Source: Chanos chanos
Lineage: Eukaryota; Chordata; Actinopteri; Gonorynchiformes; Chanidae
Reading direction: 5' to 3'
Length of the DNA: 64,000 nucleotides
Assembly (NCBI RefSeq): GCF_902362185.1
Contig: NC_044507.1
Coordinates: forward strand, 16,669,544 to 16,733,543
Part shown: one piece after another, positions 1 to 14,119 of the stretch
Position numbering within the stretch: position 1 is the stretch's first letter
How the letters are laid out: the number at the start of each line of letters is the position of its first letter
The notes under the pieces: generated by a model
Told to the model about the DNA's origin: nothing
Seen by the model: only the letters and a program-made list of their open reading frames with translations
Database searches by the model: none
Position numbers and translations under genes: made by a program

Positions 1-501
1 AAGTTTGCTGTAGAACTGATAGAGGCACAGCTATTGATAAAAAGGCTATTATTAGGACCTGTCCCTTCACTCTAGCTGAGGGTCTGAATATAGCCCAGTG
101 TATCTAACAGCTAAGCCTTGTGTAGTCAGGACCGACCTTGCTCTCTAACTGCATCACTACTGCAATAGTATCATGAATGAAATTATAGTGTCATAAACTT
201 GTTTCCTCTTTACCTTATCCATCTGCCTCTGGGAAAAGCTGAAGTAACTGTTTAGATATTTCTAATCAGATTAAAAAAAAAAATATCAGCTGAATAAAAG
301 ATCATTCTCTTTGCGTTGAGCTCAATATTGACACGTTGAGCTCACTCTGTCCTACAAGGTTTCACTATCAGTTAGTTTGCAGATTGACTCATGAATCAAT
401 AGAACTGGCATGGACATTCACAAACAGATACAAGTGGAGCTGTAGTCAAAAGGTTTCACACTACTAAACTTCACAAAGGAAAATTCAGGCAAAATCCTGA
501 A

Positions 502-553
502 CAAGAAGAAGAAGAAGAAGCAGAAGAAGAAGAAGAAGAAGAAGAAGAAGAAA
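502..553. repeat. GAA trinucleotide microsatellite
   Basis: This is an interrupted run of GAA units with one CAG interruption near 531. It is a purine-only tract and produces a spurious poly-Phe frame on the minus strand. Confidence 0.95.
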
Positions 554-2403
554 TCCTCGGAGAAAATCGCATGCAGTCTTTTGAGAGAGTCAGACATTAG
601 TAGATCAAAAATGCCACTGTTAGAGTAGGCTTCTGTATACATGTGCAGAGAATAGCAGTGTTGTTTAAGTGCTTTTAAACAAAACATGCCATGTCAGAAA
701 CAAAATCTATCAGCCGACAATACAGACAAGCCCGACTATCACAAACTGTCTGGACAAGTATAGGAATGACCAGAACACGGATTAAATACACGAGCCCATG
801 TGAAATATTCCATGGAGATATCTGATTATGGTTCTTAACTAGACAAAGCTGAAAAAATGAACTTCCACCTGTCTTAAATGAGGGCTCTTTGCGTTCACGT
901 TATGCTGTGAAAATTGCGTCAAGAAAGCTATGTCGTTCCTACTCAGCAAAATTACATTGTAGTCATTTTTTGGAAAAATGAAAAGATTGCTTCACTTCAG
1001 TTCACTTCATGCTTTAAAAAGGTTTGGATGGGTTAATGTTTGCACTGTGAACAAAAATAACAATGTTTGGACTTCTTTTGACTCGTGCATTATTCAGGGA
1101 TTCTGCGGTGACTGAGAGAGACCAGGTGGTCATTTCGAGCACACACTTCTTTGACATACAAGGAACCTGAGAGCATTATAGTGAAATACATTAATGAATA
1201 TTTTAGGCAAAAAAGTTATTCAGCCAATAGGTCTGGGCTTAACTGTGCAGAGGCAAAAAGCCTATATTTTAGAACACAGCCTAAGGTAATGAGTCGTGTC
1301 TCTCACAGCGCGTGCAGAACAGAAATTATAGCCCGGAGGCTAGTATGCTGCAGTATTTTTTATTTACAGTACCAGAGGACCAACCACTAAAACAATCATG
1401 ATAGCTCGAGTTTTTTTTTTTTTTTTTTTTTACTTTTGTTACAGACAGTATAGTGAACTGGTAGACTTGCATGGTTACGCTTGAATATAACAATTACAAA
1501 AACGAGAAAAGAGAATATCATAAACTGCTGTGCCCAACTCCATTTTAAGTTACCAGTTTACTTTTTAATATATCTGATAACAGAACCAACACTGGACATG
1601 TCTGAATTACTGTTAGACTGCTACAGAACGTCAAATTAATTACGCGCATGCCAATTAATATCGGGCCACGTAGGCTACTTGAGACAGACACTTGGGTGTC
1701 CTGTATTTGAATTCAGCAAATCACTGTCTCATTTTAAAAATATTATGCCCACTTCAATCACTCAGAATAAAGAGGGTGAGGGTAGTGAAGTACTGTACAA
1801 CAAGGTTTTCTTTGCAGTCACTTTCCGATACTTTAGGATGACTGAACTGCTTGTAGTGTCACCTGTACTATTTGTATCCTTTATATTACACGAATATAAA
1901 AGGTTTTACGACTCGCCAAATACATAGTGAATTCATGATTTAAACAGCTGATAAAATCAGCTAACGCGAATCCCAGTTAAGTCACAAAAACTTTAGTTTA
2001 AAACAATGCAGTTTTCTTTGTTCGGATAGAACAGTAAAATAAATAAATAGATAACTACAGATGAAGAGCTGCCAAACACCGCACAGAAGTAGTACCTTTG
2101 ATGGCTTTTTACTCCAGACGCGTCCCCAATCTCCACTCTCCAACCGTTCATTTTCTGAAGGACGACATAAAATTGTAGATTATCCTTGTTATTAGAGCGC
2201 GCATGTAATCCAGTGGAATAAAACAGAAATTTAAAAAAAATCAGATTCGGTGTTTTTTTGGAAGGTCTTATATACTTTGTCAATAGGACAGAAGTCGTTG
2301 CGGTGCATCAACTGAGTGCAATCGTAAGGATGGACAACTGGCACGCGGTGAAGCGCTTAAGTGAGAGGTAGTCTGGAGCAGTCAACGTCTATTTGGATCG
2401 GTC

Positions 2404-2411
2404 TGACGTCA
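2404..2411. promoter_or_regulatory. Consensus CRE palindrome TGACGTCA
   Basis: A perfect 8-bp cAMP response element lies in a locally CpG-richer patch (about 2,280-2,420). It could mark a promoter or enhancer, but no coding exon was found next to it, so a function is only inferred. Confidence 0.35.
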
Positions 2412-2609
2412 CCTCATAGGTCCGCAAAGTGATTTTTTTCCCGGACTGGAAACCCACTAGTACATTCTGAACTGAAATGAAGTAATATAAATGTTTACGA
2501 TCAACTCTAATGACAGGAGCTTCGCTTCAAAATATGGCTCAGTTGATATTAAATGGTATTTTGTGTTTGTAATCTCTGCACCGGCTTTTACTGAGGAGAA
2601 TAACTCTCC

Positions 2610-2610
<1 letters not shown>

Positions 2611-2649
<39 letters not shown>
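2611..2649. repeat. TAGA tetranucleotide microsatellite
   Basis: About nine tandem TAGA units form a simple repeat with no coding meaning. Confidence 0.95.
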
Positions 2650-3417
2650 AATAGATAATATTCATATTTTTGGCATTTAGTTGCATAGAAACAACACATT
2701 GGGCAGAGGAATATTTCTCTCCAAACATTATGACAATGAACACTTCTTAGTCTCTCTAGAGTGGATTGTCTGGAGTATGGAGACTTGATGAGGTTGTTCC
2801 CATAATCAAAGACACACCAAGTCAAATGAATTAAATAACTTTCTGACAATATAGAGAAAAAAATCTGCCAGAGGGACACTTTATCAAATGAGCACTGAGT
2901 TTGAAGTAATACTGTAAACATGTCGCAGGTAATACTGACTTAAGTGATCATAGATGTGTTCTGATGCATATTTGACTGACCAGATGTATTTTGGACTTTT
3001 AAAATAATTTAATTTTTTTTTCTAACTGAAAGCATAATTAAACTGCCAAGAGCTGCTCCCAAAAACCAAAGCTGTGTAGAACCGCTAGTTCATTTTTAGC
3101 CCAATGTTTTAAGTTTTTCTTCAACGCCCTGCTCTGATCAGTCAACTCTACATGCTGCTACATTTAGCATATTCACACATTATTAAAAGTCATGTAAAAT
3201 AAGTCGTAGTAGTATCTATCATATTATCATCTGTGAGCAGATTTTCTTTGAGCCAAAATACAGAGGAAGCCAAGCAATCTGAGTGCACCTGTTTGTGCCG
3301 CACAGGAATGCCAACATGCTGAAATGTATAAAGCTGAAATATATCAGTTTTGTATTTACGTGAATCTTGAGATGAAATGTGCCAGTTATGAATTTGTATT
3401 GCATGGGGAAAAACAAC

Positions 3418-3423
3418 GAGAGA

Positions 3424-3466
<43 letters not shown>
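3418..3466. repeat. GA dinucleotide microsatellite
   Basis: A run of GA is interrupted once by a C. Homopurine mirror tracts like this can form triplex DNA. Confidence 0.95.
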
Positions 3467-3468
<2 letters not shown>

Positions 3469-4699
3469 ATTATCTGAACCATTTTGTGTTTAGTGATGTG
3501 TTTGTAGACTGTTGGCTGGCATTTCTTTTTCATTTATCTGTATTAGGTTTATACAATTTTCTCTTCCCCAAACCCTAAGACTGGGGTAACACAACTATGG
3601 ATGGACCAGAGGGTAGGGCAAAGGGAAGAAAATATATTTTTGCCTAAAACTCTGTTTCTCATAACATTGCACTTTGCCCTTCAATGGGGTTCAATGTCCT
3701 AGTCTGCAGATAAGCCACAGGAAAACACACTGATATCAGTGCAGCACACAGATCTGAGAATTTGTTCAGTATTTCAGAATTTATACTGTAGTTCAGCTAA
3801 TTTTGCCGATCAGTGTTGGCTCTAAAAAATTACATCCTGAAACTTTGGATATTGTTTCTGTTTAAATCATTGAACAAGTTCTTGTCCAAACTTTTGTCAG
3901 CCTCTCTCTCCCCCTGATATTTTTCAGATGAAAAGATGTAAATTTATTGGGTAATCTGAAATTTTATTTGCTTCACTGTGTATTCATTTATCAAGTTCGA
4001 CAGAGGGCTTTTTTTCTTATAAACCACCACTACCTTTGGTCTGACCATTTTTTTCTTATGTCTTCCTGTGTCTAATAAATAATTTTTGAAAAACAGACTA
4101 GAGCATTGAAATTAAACAAGAGTAAAAATTGTCCTCTCCTGACCATAAAAGCACAATTAAGAGTTTTTTTCCTACAATGTGCAGTCATGGGGAAAAAAAG
4201 GTGGTCCCCACAGTGTAGTTTCTTGTAGATCCAGCTGTCTGGACTCCCACACACACATAAACAACAAATACACAGTGAGCACATTCAGACAGATGAAAAA
4301 AAAACAAAAACCTTTGGAACCACAACAAAAATGAGTACAACAACAACAACAACAAAAAATACCTCCTTCAGCAGATAAATGATAAATAATGCTTTATATG
4401 TGATTTTCCAAGGCAATGCTCCAAACCTACAAACATTCCGTCCAGGGGATCACAACACATTGAATGTATTAGACTCTAAGTGTCCCAGAAGTCTGGTCTG
4501 CTCAGCAGGGAGCGGATTTAGTCTCATATAGATTTGGGTTATGCTTTGCAAAAAAAACTCTGCAGTCATTAGATGCCTCGCATTACAGTCAGAAAGGATT
4601 CTGAAGAAGAGAAATATCTATCAAGAGACACAACGTTGGAAAGAGTCAGTCAAACTGGGCCTGCTTGGCAGTTTAAATCTGGACGGTTAAGATTAATAA

Positions 4700-4700
4700 A

Positions 4701-4740
<40 letters not shown>

Positions 4741-4742
4741 AA
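4700..4742. repeat. AAAG tetranucleotide microsatellite
   Basis: About ten tandem AAAG units form a homopurine tract followed by AAAC-type units. Confidence 0.95.
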
Positions 4743-4933
4743 ACAAACAAAAAAAGTGTGCCGCACAAAGCTTTGTGTTAAAATTACCTTCTGCGCTAAA
4801 TTACTTAAATCCTCTTTCCCCAGTCCACAAATTGATAGTTGAACTGGGACTGAATTAAATGGATTTGTACTCTCAGTAATTTGTAACAAAAACAAGTAGC
4901 AGCACAAATTGGGAGCTGCGTCTGTGGTTCAGT

Positions 4934-4979
4934 CATTAGGTTGTCTTTTCCGCGCGCATTAGGTTGTCTTTTCCGCGCG
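4934..4979. repeat. Perfect 23-bp tandem duplication
   Basis: Two identical 23-bp copies (4934-4956 and 4957-4979) each end in CGCGCG, and a third CAT start follows. This is a recent local duplication in otherwise AT-rich sequence. Confidence 0.95.
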
Positions 4980-5846
4980 CATGTGTACGTGGATTCCTGC
5001 TTCGCTGCCATTATACATTTAGCAACATAATGAAAAAAAATTTCAAAAGCAAAGAGGAAAATTCGAAAAGAATATTTAAGTTTACACAAGTATAAATGTG
5101 CAAACATTACTCTCACCATAATGGATGAGTAAACATACAAATCGACTAACTGAACCAACCACCAGCTGGCCTTGCTCATCATTTGGAATATAAACACATT
5201 TGTCAATGGTCTTCTAATTCCAATGTTTTGACGAGCCAACTCATCAAGCCCTCCTCTGGCACACAGAGAAAAAAAAAAATCACCGCGTCCCTAAACATCT
5301 GCTCGCCCATTTTCACTCATTTACAACTGTACATAGGAACATGAGAGGCTGGGGCTGGTGCAGGAAGTGTTGATTCACCCACCAGTGCCTCATGCCTCAG
5401 TGAGCACTGCCCTTAAATGACTTAAGACCATTGTCAACCCATATAGACATCCATCATACCACCCCACAGACAGTCACAGCTAATAATATGGAATGTCTCA
5501 CATCCGCAGGGCACTTTGTCTCACTGTGTAAACTCAATTAAGGGTGATCCCACAACCAAAGCCTTTCATTTCTGAACCCACAGCAAGTGCATCTGATGGC
5601 AGAGGGACGAAATAAAACTGTCTTGGGATGTTTTAAAAAGAAACCACTTACATTAATCTATACAACCCTGTCAGTCACTGTAAATCAGTGTTTTTCAATC
5701 CATTCACATGGTTCAAATAGTGCTGGGTGATCAAGAATCAAGAGTCAATCGATGCTTTAATCTACTTTTTTTGCAAGACGAAAAAGGGGGATGTTCAGAA
5801 TGTGTAGAAAATGTGAGATAGGGAATGTGTTCCACCTAATCATCCA

Positions 5847-5854
5847 ATGATGAC

Positions 5855-5889
<35 letters not shown>

Positions 5890-5966
5890 CGATGACGATG
5901 ATGATGATGATAATGACGATGATGATGATGATTGTTGTTATTGTTGTTACTGTTATTGTTGTTGCT
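5847..5966. repeat. ATG/GAC trinucleotide repeat grading into TTG/TTA repeat
   Basis: A long imperfect GATGAT tract is followed by TTGTTG-type units. It opens poly-Met and poly-Ile frames that are not genes. Confidence 0.95.
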
Positions 5967-6900
5967 TCATTCAAAGTGCTGCTATACTGGAGGTGCCAAC
6001 AGAGGGAGCCGCGATCTATGCCCACCAGTGATGAAAAGATATGAGTGACTCATTCAGTTTAAGTTTTTCAGTTGAAAAAAGTACATCCTGTAATTTCTGT
6101 GAAAGTATTAGTTATGTGGACATGACGTAATGTCAGAAAAAGTGAACGGTGCTTTAAAATGTGAACTTAAACAAAGGTATCAAAGTATTGTTTTTCAGGT
6201 ATACTCAGGTAGAAAAAGTGAAACATTCACAAGGATAAGGAACAATACAGGGAGCTCTTGACAGCTACAGGTGCCATTGTCAAATGGTGTATTACAATCA
6301 CCACAAAACAGAATGGTTTGAGATGCTTAACTGCATTCATGGTGTATTTTAGCATTTATTAACCTTACATGTGTTCTGGGCAAACATGCGTGCATATGCA
6401 AGGTTTTTATGCTTTCATCAAACTGACAGAGAACATTGTGGTCCAATTCTGTATGTTCCACAAATCGTCTTCCCCACACTTTTTCCTTTATTATTATTTT
6501 TTTTCCCTCTAAAATGTAGGAACTTGGCCAGGCAACAGGCTTGTTTCGTCACAAAAGAGTGAGAAGCTTCAGTAGTCAGCCATCTAAAAAATCTCCAAAG
6601 GAAGCCCACAGTGAGTTGAAAATGTTTGGTGGATGTCAAGAAGAGCTATTTACTATGTTATCTATTTGCTCCCAGCATGTTTACTGTGTTGGCAAAAAGC
6701 CACGGTACAAATGATACAAATCCTTATGAGCAGTGCCATTCTGCTAGAATCATCACAAGCATGATTTAAAGCACGTCCAACATGACAGGGAAAACAAATA
6801 TGGGAACACCACAGTCTATGGAAATAACTGACAAACATCAAATCTTAGACAAAGTGGTTTTAATATCCTGAAGTACATTTCAGCCCTGGGGCAGACAATC

Positions 6901-6980
<80 letters not shown>
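6901..6980. repeat. Long GATA microsatellite
   Basis: About 20 tandem GATA units are followed directly by GCTTTATTTATG. A GATA run joined to a CTTTATT word resembles the tail junction of a dispersed fish retroposon, but no body of such an element is clear here. Confidence 0.9.
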
Positions 6981-7596
6981 GCTTTATTTATGCGTGCCCA
7001 GCACAGCCCATACATTCTTTAATTTCTTCTGCTGCATTAGTGTTTAGGATAGGCAATACAGGTTTCTCTTATATGAGTGATCAAGAAGCCAGCAATTAAG
7101 ACTCATAATTATTATTTCCATAATCTTATTGGTGATTTCAACATTCTAATGTACCTCTGAGAGAATCAGTGGAGGGGGATGAAATTTTTGGATGGGAGGC
7201 AGAAACAATTTCGCGGGGTGTTGTGACTGAATGGACCAATGGCAAAGCAACATGACTTTCGGGACTAATGACACCATTTTCAGACGAGCGTCACTTTGGC
7301 CGTTACCTTGCTCTTTCAACTGTCACTGCCCACTTCTGTGAGGGTGACCGGACCGTGGCATGGCAGCTAATGAGTACAATTAGTCTAAAGCATCCTCGGC
7401 AGTCTCTCTGTGGCAGCAGCATAAAATTGCTGGGCTACTAGCAGTTATGTAATGAGAGAGAGACAAAGAGCTGCTTTCAGTTCAAGGGCTTCATTATTTT
7501 ACCAGAGGCTTTTGGCACATATCAAAAGGGGATGGATAGACAGGTACAAAATTAAGATAGCAGATGACTATGGAGGGCTAAAACACTTGCCATTAT

Positions 7597-7598
<2 letters not shown>

Positions 7599-7633
<35 letters not shown>
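7599..7633. repeat. TA dinucleotide microsatellite
   Basis: This is a plain alternating TA run of about 35 bp. Confidence 0.95.
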
Positions 7634-7637
<4 letters not shown>

Positions 7638-8593
7638 ACAAAGCATTACAGGAACCTGCCTGGCATTTTTGTGTAACAATTAATTCAGTTACTGTACACA
7701 GAAAACTCATATCATTCAGTGCTCCATATGAATACTGATGACAGACTACTCAGTATGCTCCTTACATATGAATCTGCCAGTAGATAGAAATTTCAATAAA
7801 CAGAAATCAATGTACAATCAGCGTAACGTAGCGTAATCTGACATACTACAGAGTCTGAACACTTTAAATGCACGGCAGTAAAGAGCATTAGAGACATTTC
7901 AAGCCTCTGGGTGGCAATGCCATTGTCTATTATCCAAACAGCTCAATAATCAGGGCTATTTGGGTCTTCCCAAATCCTAACTCTAGCAAAAAGCTAAAGA
8001 TTAAGGGGCAGATTAAGAGGCAAAGTCAGATTAGGAGGCAAAGACAAGGATGTCCTAAATCAGCGGAACATTACAGTGTACAGAGTTCCACATGATCAGA
8101 TGTAAATAGGATACTGCAAATAACAGTATTGTAACACTTAGATGACTTTTGGACATTTCATGCAACACTTCTGTAATGCAACGTCTGGGTTTTAGTCAGC
8201 TAATTACATAGGCCTGCACACGCATTCGCGCGTTCATGACCACGATCATTTCCAAGCAGCCAGGGTCGTGTATATTGAAAGTGTACTGATGGAGTCCATT
8301 TGTAGATTATTAAAATTGTCCAGCTATGCTTTCAGATGCGCCAGTGATCATTATGAGAAGCAGCTAAACCATGCTTTGCTATGGCACAAGGGTAGCTGGC
8401 AGTCAAACAAGAATTATACTACACAAATTTGCATGGCATGCCCATTTTCTCCTCAAGGGCATTTCAAGCCTATTCATGACAATGTGCGGCAGCTGTCAGG
8501 GTTTCTAGGGCATGAGTGCACTTGACCACTGTTTCGTGGCTTTAAGTCAGGGCTATAATTAGACAGGGGAGTTATGAACATGATATTTCGCAT

Positions 8594-8626
8594 GTGTGTG
8601 CGTGTGTGTGTGTGTGCGTGTGTGCA
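8594..8626. repeat. GT-rich microsatellite
   Basis: This is an imperfect GT run with GC interruptions. Confidence 0.9.
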
Positions 8627-9210
8627 TGCTGTATAACAGGGTCTTCCTCTGAAGATACGCTGTGCAGTGAAGTGATGACAGATGTGTCATCACAAACGGA
8701 GGGCAAACGCAGTGAATCTGACAAGGCATCGGATAATTTGGTGCGTCCCTTTTTTGGAGGACAGCAAGGGACCACAGTTACAGGCACAGTACAAACCCAT
8801 CCACTGTCACTGGTATTTTCTCAAATGGGTAGAATATTACCAAGAAAAACTGCAGCAGATTAAGGGAACAGCACTACTGTTTAAGACCATGTATGGGCTT
8901 TGAGCGTATAAACAATTTCCTGAAGTTGATTTATGTATTTAAGATGCATTATTAGTGGTATCATACATTGAAGAGTACTTCAGCTACAGTCCAAAAACAG
9001 CAACTGAGAGAAAAATATCTTATGTTTCATTTATTAAGAAGCTGAGAAAGAGCCTGTACTGTGTATAATCATTTTGCGACTTGGGGCTTGTGTTTATGTT
9101 GCAGGACAGCTCGGAGACAGTGGAATCCCAGCTTGCTTTGCAGCCTAGCAGCCATCCCTGCAAAGAAAAGTAACCCTAAAACTTCAGAGCTTGTTCCCCA
9201 TCAATACCAC

Positions 9211-9262
9211 ACTACTACCACTACAACTACTACTACTTCTACTACTACTACTACTACTACTA

Positions 9263-9312
<50 letters not shown>

Positions 9313-9327
9313 TCTCACTCTCTCTAT
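9211..9327. repeat. Compound ACT then CT microsatellite
   Basis: ACT trinucleotide units pass straight into a long CT run, which makes a pyrimidine-rich tract of more than 100 bp. It generates spurious poly-Thr, poly-Leu and poly-Ser frames. Confidence 0.95.
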
Positions 9328-9819
9328 TTTATCTGTCCAACCTGCTAGCTATTACTCCCTCTCTCTCTTTGTCCACTTTCCATCTCTCTTCCCTCTGTGT
9401 GGACCATGGCCCACCATGTGGATAAATTTGTGTCCTGAAAAAGAAAAAATTGAACATACTACTTTAAAGTCGTAATGGCTTTTGTCAATCTTTCTTGATG
9501 AATCTGTACTTTGCTGTCATTACTGTTCATTCCGCATATGGCTGAGATGCATTAGTTGTATTTTGCACTATCACTAAGAAAGACACACCTAAAAGCTGGC
9601 CACTGAGTAGATTATTTGTTGACCTGTGTTAGAGCAGGACATATCTGAGGGGCACTGATAAAACTAATGTGATAGAGCACTCTTTAAGTTATTTCAGGCC
9701 AGCCGTTTTTCAGCCATATCAGACTGCCACTGCTCTTTCAAAGTCTATCCTGAATGTTTTTGCCGGAATGAATGTTAGGAAAAAGAAGATTTAGATTAAA
9801 ATGTGGATGCATTTTTCAA

Positions 9820-9846
9820 GTGTGTGTGTGTGTGTGTGTGTGTGTT
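9820..9846. repeat. GT microsatellite
   Basis: This is a simple GT run of about 26 bp. Confidence 0.9.
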
Positions 9847-10791
9847 TTATCACTTAATTTCTATTTAAAGAACAATTTACTAAAACTTACTAAAAATCAT
9901 AACAGCTCTCAGTGTTTTGGAACAACCAGTCAACAAGAGGGGGCATTTATACAAAAAAGTTATTTGGAGATGGTTTTGTGTAACTTAGGGAGCGAGTTTC
10001 ATCTACGTTCACAAGCAACAGGTAAACAGAGGATTTCACGTCTTTCCTCGAGGTTTTACCTGCAAACAATCAAATGCACTTTTGTGATGGATTTCTAATT
10101 TTTCGGTTCTCAAGAAACTAAAAGGAAAGATAGTGGAGAAGGATATATCATGTGTGGATACTATAAAACAAGTATATAATTTTCACAGTCAAAATCATCA
10201 ATGATAGGTTGAGGCTGTGTATGTAACTCCATCTTTCTGTGTCAGATTATGATCATAACCTTAAATCCTCTGGATCAGTAAATGTTACCACGATCACAAG
10301 TTGCACTAAGCGTTCTGAGAAACAAGTTAGTAATATTTTGTTACATTGTGTTCCTTGTTCCAGCTGGTGCTTTCAATTTTCTCTTTCTTTCTTTGTCTTT
10401 CCATTCAGTTGAAAATACAGTTAACGTGGCATGGCTAGTGACCAACCAGCCACCACAGCTTAATGAGGAACTGGCCGAGTACCCCATGCAAATATTACTT
10501 TGTGGCCTTATGTTAAAGATAAATAAAACAGAATTGGAGGTAAGTGATAACTGACCTCTTTAATTTTGAATTCAGTGAGAAATAAATATTGTCTCAACAA
10601 AGGACACAGTGTCCTCCGAACCAGTCGTACATATAAGCACACAAAAACAGATTGGATGCATTAGTAAATTAATTTATTGGACTCATTCCCTCATTCCAGA
10701 CACACACTGTGCAGTGGGACTATGTATTGACCACAAGTATATTCCTCAAAGTGATGAGAGATGAACAGATCGTGTTCACAAGGCTTGAATG

Positions 10792-10857
10792 GAAAACCAG
10801 CGTTTAAATGAGAGAAAACCAACGTTTAAATGAGAGAAAACCAACGTTTAAATTAGA
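10792..10857. repeat. 22-bp tandem repeat, three copies
   Basis: Three head-to-tail copies of a 22-bp unit containing CGTTTAAAT lie at 10792-10813, 10814-10835 and 10836-10857. They differ by one or two bases. Confidence 0.9.
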
Positions 10858-12897
10858 GGAAAGAAATCGACCAGTATTTGCTCTGTGATTTACTGAATGC
10901 CAAACTGCACGACGGTATTAACGTTGGACGGACGAAAAAGATATGCACTTTTTAGTCCGTTGAACATGAGAATTCTCAAAAGGCGATGCGTCTCCTGGAA
11001 AGGACGCAAAGCTTCTAAACTGTGATGTCCGATCACCTGGTGCTTTTTCAAGCTGTTAATGGCCCCCGGTTGCCCCCGGAGACCTCAGCTCTTCGTCTGT
11101 CTGTTGTTGCTCTTTGGGCTACATCTCTGAAAGCTATTCCAGATAAGCTCTTACTGAATGACGGATCATTCCACTACCCTGCACTGAGAGTGTTGTAATC
11201 TCGGCCATGGCACATCCTCAGTCATTAGCACCACAGAGCCAGCTGGCATCAATCAGGTGTCAGGAGGCAAAGCAGTGAAACTCATCCCCGTCTCTTGTGT
11301 GAGGATTGGAGCTTCTGCCATTTTGCCAGACTGAGTGGATCTGATTAATCTGTTTCAGCCATGCCAAATATTCTCCGTGGACACTTTTCACCTTAAAAAG
11401 CCCACAAGTCTGACGGACTCCTTATTGCCAGACAGGTTACATAAACACTCCAAAAATATGCCACAGGATTGTGTATATTCCACAAAACCTCGCCTGTTCT
11501 CAATAACATGCACACAGACAACCACAGAACAGAAAAGGTTGTTAGGAAATTTAGTGCTGGTGCAAAGCCTTGCTGGGGAATCTTAATTTATGAATTCCCT
11601 TGCAGTGCCTGTGTTCAGTTTGACCACTAGGGGTCACTACAAGAGAGAAGGCAATGCTTTCGATGGGGCTGAATGGGAACTGAGTTGCTCAGAGTTGCCA
11701 AGCCAATACAAATAACAACATGAATGGTGGCACATGCACCTGCATCTCAGACTCCATTATATCTGCCTTGCCCTGGCCAGCATACAATTACACTTGTGTC
11801 TGAAAATATTAAATAACTACAAGGTAGCTACATTAATGCTACAGGAAAAGAACCAGCTAAAAGATGAACAGTGGGCCGGGCAGCTGGCTAGATGTTTCCA
11901 AGCATGGGTACAAGCTTCCACACAGCCATAAACATTCTGCAGATCAATTACCACTGTGGTCTTTGATCAGTGTAATTTCGGGGTTTAGAGAGCAGAGGAG
12001 AGGAGAGCAGTTAGCCGTGGCTTACGCCGTGCCTTGAGTACGAGTAATGGCAGACTGAAACTTCGATGGCAGAGCAAATGAATTGTGAAAAGACCATTTG
12101 CTCTCATTTTGTCCTTACCTCTGAGAGAGGCTGCTACTTTCAACGAACCTCACCTGCGGTCATCATCGCAACCCAGATGGAGTCGGCCGTAGTGTGTGCT
12201 CAATTCATTACCCGCTCTGTGTCTGTAAAGAAAAGTAGAGTCTACAGTAGAGTCTAGTCTGTATCTTAAAGAGAGGAGAGATGCAGAAAGAATTCCTGTC
12301 CTCTCACTGAACCCAGAAATTGGGTGCTAAAAACTGTGATCACTGCTGTTACAACTGTGGTTCAAATGCATATTTAACTGAAGCCAGAGCCCTACAGCAA
12401 AGCTGAAAAATCAAGAACTATGACAAAGTAGAACATTTTGCACACATTTGCCGGTCCACCCAGACAAGTGCTGTACAAGAGCTGAGTATGAATTGACTGC
12501 CTTGTTCCTGCCTCAGTCTGTACATAATGAGAAAATCGTCTATCCCGTTTCAACTGGTACACCAGTCATTTCTGCATCCCACTGAACTGTCGGAGTGTAT
12601 AGGATTCTTAACTACTATCCAACCACAACATAAGTATGAATGTAACAAAATTTTCTCCTTGTCACGACTTAAACTGATATTGTTCTCAACCACATGCTTG
12701 CCAGTTTCAAGGAAGAATTTAACTGCTGTTTGGTATGACGAAACCTCCCTTGAGTCCACATTTGATGAGCCAGAGAAAGCCAGTCTACTGTTAGGGCTGA
12801 ATGTGGCCAGGCCCTTTTTTTAAGGCCAAGACTGGTGACGTGCCATGGCCCATTTTACATCTGTGAACCAATAAATCATTATCAGTATGCTGAAACT

Positions 12898-12898
<1 letters not shown>

Positions 12899-12940
<42 letters not shown>
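12899..12940. repeat. GT microsatellite
   Basis: This is an uninterrupted GT run of about 40 bp. Confidence 0.95.
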
Positions 12941-12942
<2 letters not shown>

Positions 12943-14119
12943 AGACTATGTTCAACCAGTACAGCACAAATTAAATCACCTCATACATCTTTGCTGGAGC
13001 ACAGTCCCTGCTGAGTGGTTTCATCTGAAAGGAGTAGTGATCACGAAGGCTGATGTGTCCCTGTGGGTATCGCCGGGAAGCAGTGACTCAAAAAAACAAA
13101 TGTAAACCCTCGCACATGTGTCAACACACATGAATCTTATTAAGCAATAGTGATGGACAGCTAAGCCACTTCCTCGTGTGAAGCCCTTTTGTTTGCTGAG
13201 CTAAGAGTTTTAATAGTGCTCTCCCACACTGTGCTTAACAGCAGCTCCTTCTTCACGGGGAATAGCTGAGTTATGTGATTTTTTTTTATTTTCTTTTAGC
13301 AAACCAGGTTTTGCTTTTTTCGTTCGCAATGTCTCCAATGAGGGACTGTCGTCTGATACTGGAGATGTCCGTGTCACGTGTTTTCGTTATCCGTTGTTGT
13401 TGAATCTACTGTATGATCTAAGAACAATCTCTTGTTTTAAAATTTTAAAATAAAAACAAAATATTAAAAAAAATAAATAAATAATGTCCCCAGGAGCGAC
13501 CTATTGCTGGACACGACTGTGTGAAAACTAACCTGCTGTGTCAAAGAATGGCAAGAGCAAAACGTGCATGATCCTCACCGTGTCTGTCCTCTCAGTAACG
13601 CTCTTCCTGTCAGAATAGAGACACTGAGAGTTGCAAGATGTCCATTTATTACCCGGTTTGATTGTGCCATGAGCTCAAGCATGTTTTCCTGATACTCTTC
13701 TAAATCGTGTTGTCCTAATGGCCAAGAGAGTAAGCCACGGAAACTGTATGTACAAAAGTACCATGCATAATTAATTTAGTAAGCATACAGCTGTTGGCAT
13801 TGAACCCTGTGTTCTTCTGAACAGCTGCAACATGCATGAAAAAAAAAAAAACCCTAAACATCTCAACACCACTGAAACCATCAGCCAAAGATGAAGTTGT
13901 GTGTAGCAGACTGCACACTGCACAAGAGAAGTCTCAAGCCGACACTTAAAACATGCTATAGTTCCAGGGCTTCCCTTATGAAGAAAGAGTTCGTGTACAT
14001 GTAAAAGTTCCTCTCCCTGACCTGAAAAATGCATTAGAACTCCTGTGAGTTTCCACCTTGATGAACAATAAACCCTCAATGCCATGTACCTGTCCTTGTG
14101 TCCAGTACAGAGTCCAGTT

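Noticed and set aside
5840-6044. Poly-Met and poly-Ile open frames on the two strands
   Set aside because: They are translations of the GAT trinucleotide repeat and have no family match.
10282-10554. 90-codon frame with a complex-looking sequence
   Set aside because: Despite a GTAAGTG donor-like word at its end I recognise no protein family and no partner exon, so I did not call it.
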